From Papio anubis (taxonomy: Eukaryota; Chordata; Mammalia; Primates; Cercopithecidae), in NCBI RefSeq assembly GCF_008728515.1, contig NC_044986.1:51882855-51946854 (forward strand): a stretch of 64,000 bases of DNA. Direction: 5' to 3'. The position numbers and the translations under genes were made by a program. Under the pieces are notes generated by a model that did not search any database, was not told where the DNA came from, and saw nothing but the letters and a program-made list of their open reading frames with translations. Positions 36,061 through 48,433 of this stretch are shown here, one piece after another (positions within the stretch are counted from its first letter, which is position 1; each line of letters begins with the position of its first letter).

Positions 36061-36690
36061 TGCAAAAATGTTTAGTTTTGTAACCTACACTTTAATCTGT
36101 AAATTAAAAATGAAATCAAAATCAAATGATTAAATAATGTCTTAATCATCACAAACATTTGATAAAGATGAAATTTTACTATAACTAACTGGAAAATAGT
36201 TATGTTAACAGATCCAATTTAGTTTCGTCAATCTGTTTTCATAATATTTCACCAACTAGAAAAATCTCTAAAAAGTGTTTCTGCAAAGAATCCAGAAATT
36301 GGCTTTTTATTTCTCCTTATTTTCCAATTTTTAGCATTGTAAAGACTTCCTTTTGCATCTGGGAGAAAAACTTTGGCTCATCAAATAATTAGGGTCACAT
36401 CAGATACATGTTGGCTCAGGATATTTTTAATCCTACTTTAGCTTTTTTTCTGTTAGTCATTAATTTACAGTACAAATAAAAATTAGTCGTTTATGAGGTT
36501 CAAAGCAGTGAGTAAGACAGTGAAAGTGTCAGTGCTTGTCAGTTTGTTAATGTTTATGCTTGACACTTCATTTATTTTTCCTAGGCATTCATTTAAAGTC
36601 ATTTTAATTATTACCTATTTAGAATAAGATGCAAAAATACATTCACATAGCCCATAGAATAAAATAAGAATTAGAAAAATAAACCATATT
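36061..36690. other. No recognisable feature
   Basis: AT-rich sequence following the L1M end; no repeat or coding signal recognised. Confidence 0.45.
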
Positions 36691-36694
36691 ATGT

Positions 36695-37075
36695 TATGTA
36701 TTACTGTACACTATAGTATGGTATACTATAATATATTATACCATACTATAATAGAATAGAATATATTAGAATAGAATATAATCAAATATAATATACTGTG
36801 GTATATTATATTACACTATATTACATTATACCACAGTATATCAGGGTATACTATATAGATTATATTCTATTCTCATATATATATAACAGTATAGTATACT
36901 ATATTATACTACATTAGATTATATTTTATCATAAAATAATACATTATATTAATATATTAATATACTATATATAGTATATATTACACTATATAGTCTATAT
37001 AATAATAAAATACTATATTATATATAGGATACAATATCACTGTATTATACTATATTATAAACAAAATTATGATAG
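36695..37075. repeat. AT-rich satellite-like tract with multiple perfect inverted repeats
   Basis: Almost pure A/T built from degenerate tatactata/atagaata words. Two perfect inverted repeats are easy to verify: 36712-36725 with 36737-36750 (14 bases, spacer 11), and 36791-36805 with 36827-36841 (15 bases, spacer 21). No fixed repeat unit is evident, so it is not a simple microsatellite. Confidence 0.85.
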
Positions 37076-37499
37076 TGTATGGATGTCTTTTTATGGAAAT
37101 ATGCAAAAGAATATGAGAGCACTATGTAAATAGATGCCACAATGCATTCAGTTACAGAAATAAATATTTTTATTGCTTTCATAGTTTTTTGCTTCATTAT
37201 AATAATTTCAATAAATGGTTTATACGCTTTCTAATGTAACTGCAGATTTAATTGATTCAAATAGGCTAAGACTTTAAGGTCACTGAAAATAATGTCAAAA
37301 TCACATTAGCATCACTAGAGCTAGTTAATTCAAGTTATTGTGAAATGGAAACATACTTGAGAGATCTAAGTTCCATTACCAACTTAATTAGCTAGAATTT
37401 TATTCTGTAGTGGAAATGTCTTTAACTTTCCATCCGATAGTAAATAATTCTACGTGCATTCAATAGAAGAAATTTCATGAGAAGTGATTGTAGTTTTGA
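37076..37499. other. No recognisable feature
   Basis: AT-rich sequence without identifiable family. Confidence 0.45.
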
Positions 37500-37902
37500 T
37501 GCTGGTGAATGATTAGAAATTTATTTTGTTATGATGTAACATATGGAATTAAAAGGATAATGAGGTTATAGTCAACCATTGAAAATGCCTTGGGAAAAAG
37601 GCCAGTAGGTATGCCACAGAGATGCCATGTGTAACAGCCAGGAAGTACAATGATAGCACATCTCTGTTGGTGAGGAAAGGTAACAGCTTAGTGTGTGAAT
37701 GCCTATTGATCACTTCATGAAACTCTCTCATCTATTTCTATGAAAATCAGTCTTGGAAGGGAGGTTAAGGAAAATAGAACTATAAAGAGAAGGTTTTGGA
37801 GATGTTTAGCCAAATACTCTTATCTGATGAACTGGCTGGGCTACAGAAAACTTGATTCCATGTACAGAAAATAAAGCTTTAGTCTAAAAAAAAAAAAAAA
37901 AA
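37500..37902 (+). other. Candidate retroposed 3' end (AATAAA plus A17)
   Basis: An AATAAA hexamer at 37870-37875 is followed 10 bases later by 17 consecutive A residues (37886-37902), the layout of a polyadenylated transcript copied into DNA. The upstream 350 bases are slightly richer in G+C than the surroundings and match no repeat family I recognise. I could not find an obvious target-site duplication, and the 5' limit is arbitrary. It could be a processed pseudogene 3' UTR, an unnamed retroelement end, or coincidence. Confidence 0.3.
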
Positions 37903-38003
37903 CTTTAATATTTCTTGTTGACTGTCTATAGACATAGCATTTATGCCTAGATACACATTATGAAAATTCTTTTGTAATCAGAATTAATAATTGTGTTCCA
38001 TTA

Positions 38004-38398
38004 TGGGCTGAATTGTGTCACCACAACATTCATATAGGGAAGTCCTTACTCCGTAGCACCTCAGAATGTGACTGTATTGAAATAGGGTCTTTCAAGAGAT
38101 AATTAAGTTCAGTTGTGGTCCGATGCAAGGGCTCTAATCTAATATGACTGGTGTTCTTTTAGGGGGAGATTAAGACACAAGACAACACACAAACTGGGGA
38201 AAACCATATGTGAACACAGGAAAGAAGACAACCATCTTCAAGGCAAAAAAGAGTCCTCAGGAGAAACCGCATCAGCAGACACCTTGATCATGGACTTCTG
38301 GGCTTCAAAATTGTGAGAAATAATTTTTCGTTGTGTAAACCACCTAATATGTTGTCTTTCGTTATGGTAGCCCAAGAAAATTAGGGCATATTCTCATT
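38004..38398 (+). mobile_element. MaLR-type LTR (MLT/MST class), sense
   Basis: Opens 'atgggctgaattgtgtcacc' and continues 'aacattcatatagggaagtc', 'cctcagaatgtgactgtatt', 'tagggtctttcaagagataa', 'ctctaatctaatatgactgg', 'gacaccttgatcatggactt', 'aaattgtgagaaataatttt', ending 'tatggtagcccaagaaaatt'. Nearly full-length solo LTR; subfamily not fixed. Confidence 0.82.
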
Positions 38399-38589
38399 CC
38401 TCCTTCCTTCCAGACGCCTGTGCCAGTTTCTACCTCATCCCCACAAACAAAGTTACAAAGCAAGACCAGATTAGATTTTTTTAGAATAAAAAATTCACTG
38501 CTTCTCTTCTCTGCCTGAAAACGTCAAAGTTATTGAATAAATAAAAATTATCTAGCATGATATATGAACGTTTCAGAAATTAATTCAAA

Positions 38590-38830
38590 TATTTTTTCTA
38601 AGCCTTTATAACCTGCTTACCATTCCCCAAATATGTCTTGCTCTTAATTTTTTCTGCTTCCCCACCTTTGCAGATGTTAAGCAGTCCCTTAGAATGTTCT
38701 TTTTTTCCTTTCCTAGCTCATAATTTTTAATCCAGTTCCAAGTCCTCTTATAAACATCTCGTTTTTCAAAATTATTTGACTATCTCCAGTCAGAAATATC
38801 TTTCTCTCTGTACTTCACAGAATTGTGTAC
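38590..38830 (+). mobile_element. Possible L2 LINE fragment, sense
   Basis: A pyrimidine-rich run ('cttgctcttaattttttctg', 'cttccccacctttgcagatg', 'ccagttccaagtcctctta', 'cagaaatatctttctctctg') with the order of an L2 3' coding/UTR region, but diverged enough that a search is needed. Confidence 0.4.
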
Positions 38831-38835
38831 CTATT

Positions 38836-38990
38836 CATTCATTCTCCAATATTCATTGAATACTAATTGAATGCCAGGCAAGCTACTAGGAAAGGGGAAA
38901 AAACATTAAACCACTTGGAGTTTCATGAACCTTACATTCTATTGAAAGATAGGCATTAAATGAAAATGTATACATATCTCTACAATTAGG
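38836..38990. mobile_element. Ancient mammalian repeat, family not fixed
   Basis: 'attcattcattctccaatatt', 'attgaatgccaggcaagcta' and 'tcatgaaccttacattctatt' follow a pattern common in mammalian-wide repeats, in which a tttattgagcacctac segment precedes a gtgccaggcac box and a cttacattct box. Confidence 0.45.
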
Positions 38991-39345
38991 ATAGCACGTG
39001 TATTGCCTACTTTATGCACCAATCTTTAGGTTATGCACAATTCATTTGTATCTATTCATATGAATAAATTAAAGTACTGAATTAATAAATACACATACAA
39101 GGATGATATCGTTTATAGGTGGAGTCAGAGGCTTCCTACATCCCATGATGCCAAACACCTTATTTACCTAAAAGGTTAAACATCTGCTTGATGATAATTG
39201 TCAATCTATTACAAGGAAAACACAGTTCATAAACAATATAGAGAAGAAAATGCAAACTGCAAATATAATGTAATTTTTGACATATCCATACTAAGATATG
39301 ACTTACCAGATTCTTTAAAAAAAAAACAAAACTAGATAATTGTAG
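38991..39345. other. No recognisable feature
   Basis: AT-rich sequence ahead of an L1 3' end; nothing assigned. Confidence 0.45.
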
Positions 39346-39349
39346 ATTC

Positions 39350-39710
39350 ACATGCAGTTGCAAAAGGGGTGTGAGAAGGGGAGGGTTAAAGACAAGGTGA
39401 TTAATGGGTACACATATACTCTTAAATAAATGAAGTAAGACCTAGTGTTACACAGATCTGTAGGGTAACTATAGTTTGCAGTAATCCGTTGTATATTTTA
39501 AAATAGCTAAAAGAGAAGAATTCAAATGGTTCTAGCATAAAGAAAAAACAAATATTTAAGATATTATTTAAGATGACGGATATCTGAAGTACACTGGTGT
39601 GATCTTTACAAATTATTGGACTGTTTTAAGTTTATCACATATACCCTGAAACTGCATACATCTGTTAATATTATATGTCAATAAAATATAAATAAATAAA
39701 TAAATAATAT
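39350..39710 (+). mobile_element. L1M 3' UTR, sense, with (AAAT)n tail
   Basis: 'attaatgggtacacatatac', 'gtagggtaactatagtttgc', 'gttgtatattttaaaatagc', 'tgacggatatctgaagtaca' and 'gtcaataaaatataaataaa' match the L1MA/L1MB 3' UTR in order. The tail has become a short (AAAT)n array (39682-39706). No coding part remains. Confidence 0.85.
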
Positions 39711-41450
39711 AGACAGCTCCTTGGTAAAATTTACCCATTTTTCCTGACATTAGCATTTTGTAAAACTATAGTATAATATCACAATTGGAATATTAACATT
39801 TATGCAATATATCCACTCAGATTTATCCAGTTTTACTTTTATTCATTTGTGTGTGTTTGTGTGTGCATGCAAATGCTATGTGCAGTGTTATGATCTGTGT
39901 AGGTTCTAACATCACAGTCCAGATAGTTACCAGTTTCAATACCCAAGAATCCTTTACGTGAACTATTTATCCACTCTTCTCAGATTCTTTTGAGATATAT
40001 GTTATTTATTATGTATTATATTTTTATTGTTTGTACATGTAGGAACCACACAGTATGCCAAGAAGACAAATAATTCAATTAGTAAGAAGGTAAGTACAGA
40101 AAGGAAAGTAAAGGGGCAGGGGACTCATTATTTATTTTGAGTCACTGTCATAATCTAGTTAAACTAATACTAGGCACTTATTTTTGTCCACGGGTTTCGC
40201 TGACCACAAAAAAGTTTATAAAGATAAGTAAGTGAGTGACAATTTAATTTTTTCCCCTCAATTGTGAGAGGTAATCAGTCTGAGCAAGATAAGCACTGTG
40301 AGATCTATAATATGCAATCCCTGAATCATGCAGTGGCAAGGAAAAGGAGTGGTGCCATCCATGTTAAACTATTTGTTGATTAGTTTTTCATGCATATACA
40401 GTACACATTTGTACATAAACCATTTTACATAATATTGTCCACTCACAAATAATTCATATATTACAGAATATCTGAATGTACTTTTATCTGAAGACTTTCT
40501 CTTAATTCCTAGGCTTTTCAGCATTTTATGACTTATAACCATTTCCAACTACTTATAATGTAATGTTTGATCAGTACTACTCACTGCCCCTCTTTGGATT
40601 CTCATAGATTTGTCTCTCCTCTTCAATAACAGTTTCCAATGTGGGGAGAAGAGGATTTGTGTAGCAGGCTTTTGGATAGCTTGTTAATCTGAGTATTTTT
40701 GTTAAGATTTCATAATTGAATGACAATTTACCTAGATACAAGAGTCTATGCTCTCGGTGCTTTGTATACAATATGTTAAAAATGTGATTTCAGGCCTTTT
40801 GGCTTTTAATTTTTCCAAATGCAGGTAAAGCATGAAATTGCAGCAACCATTTTGGTGTCATGAGAGTAATTAGCCTAAAAGAGAATGCCAGCATGCCAAG
40901 GATGGTGAGCACAATGTTACATAGAAACTGAGTCTTTGATTATGTTGGTGAGGTGCTGAAATAGTCAACTTTGGGAAGAAACAAAGGTATATTTTATTGT
41001 TAACTTTCATGCAGTGTTGCTGCTGGAAAATCTGTTATGCCTTTGTATAACACATAATCCAAAAAATTAGAACATTCTCTTTCTTTGTGATAATTAAATA
41101 ATAAAACAATTACATTTCTTGTTAATTACTGTAATTGTTCAGTCAAAATTCATTCCCTCCCAGTAGTTTAACCCAGGATGAGTTCCACAGAGCTGGAATT
41201 TGGCTACTGGGGTTCAGTAACATCTTTAGATATCTAGGGTTAGCAAGTATCTCTAAGAAAATCAGACTATTGATACTGGCAATACAACCTCTTCTCAGAA
41301 TGTCTACTGTCTTCAGTTATACTACAACACCCCTCTCTTTAAAAGTTAACTTGATTGTGTGACAGGTCTTGGAAATGGGAAGGATGTGAACAAGACTCTG
41401 AGAAGAGTGGTGGAGGAGAGAGAGACAAGCCGACACACCACAACGTTTAT
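39711..41450. other. No recognisable gene or repeat
   Basis: Mixed AT-rich sequence with a short TG-rich patch near 39848-39866. No family or coding signature found. Confidence 0.45.
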
Positions 41451-41454
41451 GTGA

Positions 41455-41575
41455 CATAAAATCTCTTTGAGTTCTGAAATACTTTTATTTCTATATCCCC
41501 AGTGGACAAAGTGTGCCAATTCCTAGCACAGAAGACATATTTAGATATTGAATAAATAAGTTAGCCCTATAAATA
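41455..41575 (+). mobile_element. L2 LINE 3' end, sense
   Basis: 'tttctatatccccagtggac', 'aattcctagcacagaagaca' and 'tagatattgaataaataag' correspond to the L2 3' terminus, where a ccccagtgcctagcacag box is followed by an aataaat end. Confidence 0.6.
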
Positions 41576-43245
41576 GTGGAATCAACGGTTTCATTAGACA
41601 GAAGCTCATATGATGATGGTCTACAAGAAGTGTCTACATCTAAGTTTTAAAATTCAACATTCAACATACTTAATACATTTATTTGTTGAAAATGTGCACA
41701 GTTTTTTTTTAAATATTATTTTTCAGTTTGGTTTAGTAGATTCATACCTATTCTTTTTTGGGTTCCAAGAATGAGAGAAATGTAGCAAGTTTGGTGTTGC
41801 TTTTCAACCGACACAGTCACAAAACAGCTTCCTACTAGTGAAGAATTTTGTTTTCTGCCTTTTTACTGTGTAGAATGCTTTCCAAGTAGAATATAAACCT
41901 AATTCATTTATATCATGCTAAGTCCGCTTGTATCACTAAAGTTTTGAACAAAAATATCAAACCATCAACTTCGTGGAAGTCTATTAGTGTGCAGAACTTC
42001 CTCGACTACGTTCTTAAAAGATGTAAGTAAAACTATGAAAACATCTTTCTTGATGTTGAGGTTTTAAATGAATTAATTAAGTTTGTTCCAATTAGGTCAT
42101 TTTTCTTTCAAGAAATAATATCACTTTCTACATTTTCTAATGTTTCATATGGAAAATGAGTAATCTAAACTTGGAGCCTCTATGTCCTCAGCTTGCGTAC
42201 ATTCACTTCTTCACCTGTTAAAATGGAGACTCTAATTATTAATGAAGTTTGTCTCTATCAGTTCACAAATTGTCTCTTACTTGGTCACTACATTAACAAC
42301 TTGTAGGCCTCCTACATCACTATTTTATTGCATTGGCTGTTGTAAAATATGTTCTCAAATTTTTCTTTTGCGCTAAACCCCCTAAATGTATTGTGTAATT
42401 CCTTGGCTGATTTTAAATTGACATTTAAAATTACATTTTAAAAATGTATATTTTAGATATTTGCCAAGTATATAATTTCAAAAATGGTAAAAAAAAATTT
42501 TTTAAGATAAAAATATTTATTTTTATATAAATGAATGGAATCTAAAAGCTATAGTGATTTAATACCTGTCACCAAAAATTTATCATATATTAATGTTCTC
42601 TTTTTCACTATTCATAAATCGCATGCTGTTTTATTTTCATTTTGTTTTCACATACTCTTTTGACTTCTTTGATAGAATTGATCATTATATAATTGATTTA
42701 GTTGTTTGAAAACATTGTATTTATCAACCTGTTTATCATTCTGTTATAGAATTCTGTACATGTGTTGGAATATAAGTTTTTCCAGGGAACATACATTCTT
42801 AATATTAGGAAATCTCTTTCGCTGTTACTGAAAATAAGTTATCATTTATATGGTAATTAATACAAAATCAAATAATATAAACAAGTGACTTTTGTACAAA
42901 TAATTATTAAATACAAATACTAAAATATTAATTAAAATGTATCTATTAATATTATTCCTTGGAGAAATATTATCAGCTTTTTTCAATTAACTAAATTGTC
43001 AAATAGGTGAATTTATGCTGGAAGGTGATTTTAGTTTTTTCTTAGTGATGAAAACTATCAGGCAAATAGTTACAATTATTACTTTTCCCTGTGATATTCC
43101 TGAAATGTTTCTGCCAATCCAATACCCTTTAAGACTCAGCTAATACCATTTTCTATTCTGATTATCAGTGAAATGAATTAGATTGTGAAGCAAATCCTCT
43201 CTGTTAGAAACAAGGAATTTGGAAGAATATTCAGTATTCCAAGTT
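41576..43245. other. AT-rich sequence, nothing recognised
   Basis: No repeat family, RNA gene or coding signature was identified. Confidence 0.5.
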
Positions 43246-43249
43246 ACCT

Positions 43250-43430
43250 AAAATAATAACAGCTACCACTTTCTGAGTGCTTAGTATGTGTGAATCACAT
43301 TTTTGTGGAATATTTTATCTATTCTTATTATAATCCTATGAAGTAAGATCATACCAATATTATTTATAAAAGAAGTAAAGATCACATATTAGAGATGTTA
43401 AATAAATTTTCAAAAATTTTGCACCTATAA
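43250..43430 (-). mobile_element. MIR SINE, antisense
   Basis: 'ataacagctaccactttctg', 'agtgcttagtatgtgtgaat', 'attataatcctatgaagtaa' and 'agaagtaaagatcacatatt' follow the reverse-oriented MIR core, including the AATCCTATGA-type box. Confidence 0.72.
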
Positions 43431-43605
43431 TAGGGAATATTAAATTTTAAAAGTAGTGGTATTTTGTACTGTTTGTTGAAATATCGTTAAAAAATTTATC
43501 TCCTTTGATTAAACTCATATGGTGGTATTTAGTACAAAGCCAAAGTGTTCATGTGCTTTGTGCCCTATCATCTTTCAAATTGAGATTATATATGCATATA
43601 TAATA

Positions 43606-43897
43606 TTTTTATTTTTTGAGACAGTCTCACTCTGTCACCCAGACTGGAGTATAGTGGCACGATCTGGGCTCACTGCAACCTCCACCTCCCAGGTTCAAGC
43701 AATTCTCCCACCTTAGCCTCCTGAGTAGCTGGGATTACAGGTGCCTACCACCACACCCAGGTAATTTTTGTATTTTTAGTAGAGATGGGGTTTCACCATG
43801 TTAGTCAGGCTGGTCTTGAACTCCTGACCTCGGGTGATCTGCCCACCTCGGCCTCCCAAAGTGCTAGGATTACAGGCATGAGCCACCACACCCGGCT
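43606..43897 (-). mobile_element. AluS-type, antisense
   Basis: Full-length reverse Alu ('gagacagtctcactctgtca' to 'gagccaccacacccggct'). An imperfect target-site duplication, about catat(a)taatatttt, flanks it. It forms an inverted pair with the sense Alu at 44214. Confidence 0.93.
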
Positions 43898-44213
43898 TCA
43901 TATTATAAATTTTAATAAAATATAGAACAGTTGTAGAATGTTTTAGTGTCTGTAATGATGTGGATCCTTAATGTGAACACATAAGAAAAATAACAAAACT
44001 ATTTTCTTAATACATGAGATACTTATATTTCATTTTGCATTTTTGTAATTGTTCATAACTTGGCAAATAAAATTGTAGTAAAATAGAATGCAAATTTACA
44101 CTGATACTTTGTTATGATGACATAACTATTCCCATATGCTTTTGGTTATGAAATACAAATAGAGTATTTCACTGTAGTCAAAGCTAGTGAAAGTTACAAA
44201 AAAAGTAAGAGGA

Positions 44214-44528
44214 GGCCTGGTGCAGTGGCTCATGCCTCTAGTCCCAGCACTTTGGGAGGCCGAGGCGAGTGACTCACAAAGTCAGGAGTTCGAGACCAGC
44301 TTGACCAACATGGTGAAACCCCATCTCTACTAAAAGGTCAAAAATTAGCTGGGCTTGGTGGCACAAGCTTGTAGTCCCAGCTACCTGAGAGATTGAGGCA
44401 GGAGAATCGCTTGAACTCGGAAGGCAGAGCCTGCAGCGAGAGGAGATCGCACCACTGCACTCCAGCCTGGGTGACAGAGTGAAACTCCATCTCAAAAAAA
44501 ACAAAACAAAACAAAACAACAACAACAA
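44214..44528 (+). mobile_element. Older Alu (J/S type), sense
   Basis: Full-length, fairly diverged Alu ('ggcctggtgcagtggctcat' to 'gtgaaactccatctc') with a tail of CAAAA and CAA units. A 16-base target-site duplication ending gtaagagga lies at 44198-44213 and 44529-44544. Minus-strand frames of about 100 codons here are antisense Alu. Confidence 0.93.
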
Positions 44529-44544
44529 AAAAAAAGTAAGAGGA

Positions 44545-45470
44545 AAGGAATTTGCATTTAAATAGGGTATGGCTGAGACATATGTAGCATGCAAAAATAG
44601 CCATTTGTATATATTAATGAGCTTCTATAATTTGTCCCGCACTAAGTTACGTTCTAGGGCTATGTCTATAAATGAAGATTAACACTAAAACAGATACAGA
44701 AGCGACCATACCCTTTTGGTGCTTAAATTACTTAGCAGTGAACCTTGGGCTTTTCTCCTCATCAACACAATCTCTTTCTCTCCACCCTTGTTTTCCTGAC
44801 TTATCTAACCCCTCCCCCTTTTTGTGAAATTGGCTCTTGCACAGCCCATGCGTTATACACCAGCATAAGACCAAGCCAGATTATGTATCTGGGCAGCTTT
44901 GATCTTAAACCAAGTCATATAGGAATAAAAGTCATTTGAAGTTTAATTGTCAGATTTCAGAAACTTAGAGTTAGTTTCTTCATTTCTGCAGTTGAGATTC
45001 TGTTAAAAAGAGTGAGGAAGACCCTAATTTTTTGAAGAAAGTCAATCTTGAGGAGGAGAGAATTTGCTTAAATATTTAGGAAAGTAAGAAATGGAGGAAT
45101 GAAGAGTTGGGAAAATGGTGCTGTGTATGCACGTGTGTGTGTGGTGAGTGTGTTTATTTGAGCATTCTGTATATAACTATCCATATTAGTGTTGTTCATG
45201 GACTTGATACTGACATGAATCAGTAAAGTACCCTTTCTAATTTAACTGCCTCGACTTAGGTGTTTCTGGCATTTACAAACTAAAGAATTCTGATTAATAC
45301 ATAAACGTGTAATTTATTATCATCATAGTATATGCTATAAAGAAACATTCAAGCTTATTATTACTGTATAAACTCTACAGAAGAATATACAATAATATAT
45401 TACTCTAAAGAAAAAGCAAACTTTTTTGTCTCTACATATTTCTGTTTTTTTCTCTCTTCACACACTACTC
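44545..45470. other. No recognisable feature
   Basis: Contains a C/T-rich patch near 44745-44820 but no recognised family or coding signal. Confidence 0.45.
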
Positions 45471-45474
45471 AATA

Positions 45475-45955
45475 CAACATTCTGACAGACTTTCAGATAT
45501 ATGGGGGTTTTTGCTTACAAACCAAGAAATTATTCAGTGGACACCAGCTGGGTCTTCTATAATTCAATTCAATTCTGACACTATCTGTGGAGTTGCAGTG
45601 TGTCACTCACCCAGTACATGGATGTGTTGCCCAATCCGGCGGCTCTCTGAACCCCAGAGTTCAGGAATTTTCATGGAATCTTCATCATGTAGGCATGATT
45701 GATTATTAACTCAATTTTCAGCTATTCTCCCCTCTTTCCAGAGTGGGATGTGAGGTAGAAAGCTCCAAGATTCTAATTATTGCTTGGTCTTTCTGGTGAA
45801 CAGCCCCCAGCCAGGAGCTCACCAAGAGCCACCTTATTAGAAGAAAAGAGGCTCAAATGAGTCAGGAAATTACAAAGACTTTAGAAGCTCTGTGTCAGGA
45901 ACTGAGGTCAGACCAAATACTAGAAGAGAAGACTTTATTTCACAATTAGTAAGAA
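45475..45955. mobile_element. Probable old LTR, family and orientation unresolved
   Basis: A more GC-balanced block with phrases seen in an LTR-type repeat: 'ctctctgaaccccagagttc', 'aggcatgattgattattaac', 'ttgcttggtctttctggtga', 'acagcccccagccaggagct' and 'gaagctctgtgtcaggaact'. I recognise the sequence as repetitive but cannot name the subfamily. Confidence 0.4.
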
Positions 45956-48430
45956 ATATCTTGGAAGAAGCAGAAAAGATACATATGAGGAAGTCAATTT
46001 ATTCTTAGACCCAAATTATAGTAACTAGCGATCAACTATGTATAAGAGGGAACTAAACATTTCCCAAAAAGCCTACGTGAAAATTTAAACATTAAAAAAG
46101 AAGAGAGAGAGAGAGAGACAGAGACAGAGAGAGAGAAAGAAAGAAAGAAAGAGAAAGAAAAAGAAAGCAAGGAAGGAAGGAAGGAAAAGAAAAAAATTTC
46201 TTTAACATTCTAAGCAGGCCAAACTGAACAAAGAATCAGAAGCATTAATTACCTTATTTCTACTTTACCTTTTTATCTGGTAAGAATAGAAAATACGGTG
46301 ACTGTGAAGTGGGTAATTGATATCATTAATAACAACGTTTAGGCCAATAGAGCATCAGGGACAATTTTTGATTCTGAATGGATTGCCTAGTCAGATGAAA
46401 ATAACTACTTGAAAATCCAATTTCCAGAATACTTAATCTATAAAGAAACAGCCTAAGCTAGAGGAGCCAGAGAATAAAATTAAGATTCCAGCAATAAAGA
46501 AAACTAAGCTAATACAGCAATCACGTATCTCAACACCGAGGCAAGAGGAACCTGAGGGCAACTTTGCTGTAATCTGCCACCAAGAGGTAGAAGCCCACTA
46601 TGACATGTTGCCTTCTCTCTCTACTTCTGCAGCAACTTCTTCCTCTGAGTATCCTCCTTCCTTTTCTTTCCTCAATGACCCTGTTTCCACCGTCAACTTT
46701 GCCAAAGAGAGTTGGTGTGGATTTTGTTTTCAGACTGAAAAGTTTTGTTAATTATTCAAGCCTGCAATTACTAGGCCATGGGTGAGATAAATTGTGTATG
46801 TTTAATTTATTAAATGACAACTTTGCCCTGTCTTTTGTTCTATTTTTATCATTTTTCACCTCATACATCAGTGTCCTCAGAATTAAATACTTTATGAAAT
46901 TGAAAGTTGGGTCATAACTAGAACTATATTTTTGACAATTCTCAGTTGAAAAATATTACTTTTACACATCAATGTCCAATGACCAAGCTCATAAATGTTT
47001 TTTCCTAAAGCTGAAAAATAAATCAATACTTATATCCCTTTGGATTTCTTAGTACAGGCACTGACAGCTGAGTTAGTGTAAAGCAGTGGTTATCAATTGC
47101 AAGTAGGCACTTACAGCCATCAAAATCTCACTGTTAATAACCCCATTGACCAATAACTAAGCCACCTCCTTATGGATACCATGAGTAAAGCAACCAGACT
47201 ACTGACCAGTGAAACAACAGAAAAATACCATCAGTAGGCCAAATTGACTTGTTAATATGTAATCCGGTTTACCTTACACACACAAAAAAAGAGATTTTCT
47301 CTTGTCTGAATATCTGTAATCTATAGATTATATCCTGTACCCCTGTCCATGGAGTAGCTGTCAAACTTCTTTACATTGAGTCTAATGCACTAAATTAGAA
47401 CATTTGCTTTGTTTCTAAATTCCACATCTATTTTTTTTTTTACCAAGATACCTGTTTTCAGCAACAAAACTGTGTTCTTACTTATGCCATGTTCTGTAAA
47501 TAGGTACGTGTCCCCAGACGCATACAGAGTTAAATGAAAATCAATAGAACCACATATTTGTGCCTATTAAAAGCACAACTTGTGTTGACTTAAATCACTT
47601 ATCTATTGATGGCAATTGTAGCACAAGACATAACTGAAAGGAGACATCTCATTATCTATCAGAGAAAAACAAAATATGTTATCTTTACCTTTAGGAAAAT
47701 TACCTACTGAGCTCTTCATACTCAGGAGACCAAAATTTCACCACGGCATATATCTTAATCAAGACCTGGGAATTATATCAAAGATCATCAAATGTACAGC
47801 TCCTGCAAATATCTTGATCACAAAAGTAGTAAGCTAGAAAAGAGAAATTCCATTTCAGGGAGTGAAAACCCTATTAGCTTCTGGCAGGAACTCACAGACA
47901 TCATGTTGCTTTGCTTTCTATACTCTGGTGTTTAATAAAAATGGCCCCTTAATTCAGTGAACTTTACTGAGTATAAAAGAGGTGTGGAGAAAGAAGAAAT
48001 ACCATCAATATATCATTTGTGATAAAGTGCCATTATTTAGTTATAGTTTCCTTGTCTATGAAACTTAAATATTGATCATAACTTTTAAGATTCTCCTCTA
48101 TGGGGCAATCTATTAATACATAATTACATTGCAAATTCTAAGGACACTTTTCTGTAAAATGACATGACTGATATTGTGGTTTAGTGTACTCAATTGAATT
48201 ATTTTGCCTGAGTATTAGGGAAAAGTTTATCTAAACTAAGTATTTATTGCTTCTCACTTTAACAATGCTCTGTGGGATGTAGTAGTCAGAAGAAAGAAAT
48301 CGAATCATTAAGAATAACTTTAATATTATATATTTGACTTTGTTTAACCTTGGGGCAGATAATACTCTTTTAAAAATGGCAATAATAATGCTTCACAGTC
48401 AGTACCTATAGATCATATTAAATAAGGTAC
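45956..48430. other. No recognisable gene or repeat, apart from a purine tract
   Basis: AT-rich to mixed sequence. Apart from the purine microsatellite at 46096-46197, nothing was assigned. Short frames (for example 46600-46785) have no motif. Confidence 0.45.
46096..46197. repeat. Polypurine tract, (GA)n to (GAAA)n to (GGAA)n
   Basis: About 100 bases that are purine except for a few C interruptions (for example 46119, 46125 and 46168), passing from GA units to GAAA units to GGAA units. It is a compound microsatellite. Confidence 0.92.
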
Positions 48431-48433
48431 TCA

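Noticed and set aside
44274..44604. Two minus-strand frames of 106 and 88 codons
   Set aside because: Antisense Alu translations.
45121..45160. TG-rich patch considered as a microsatellite feature
   Set aside because: Too short and interrupted to annotate.
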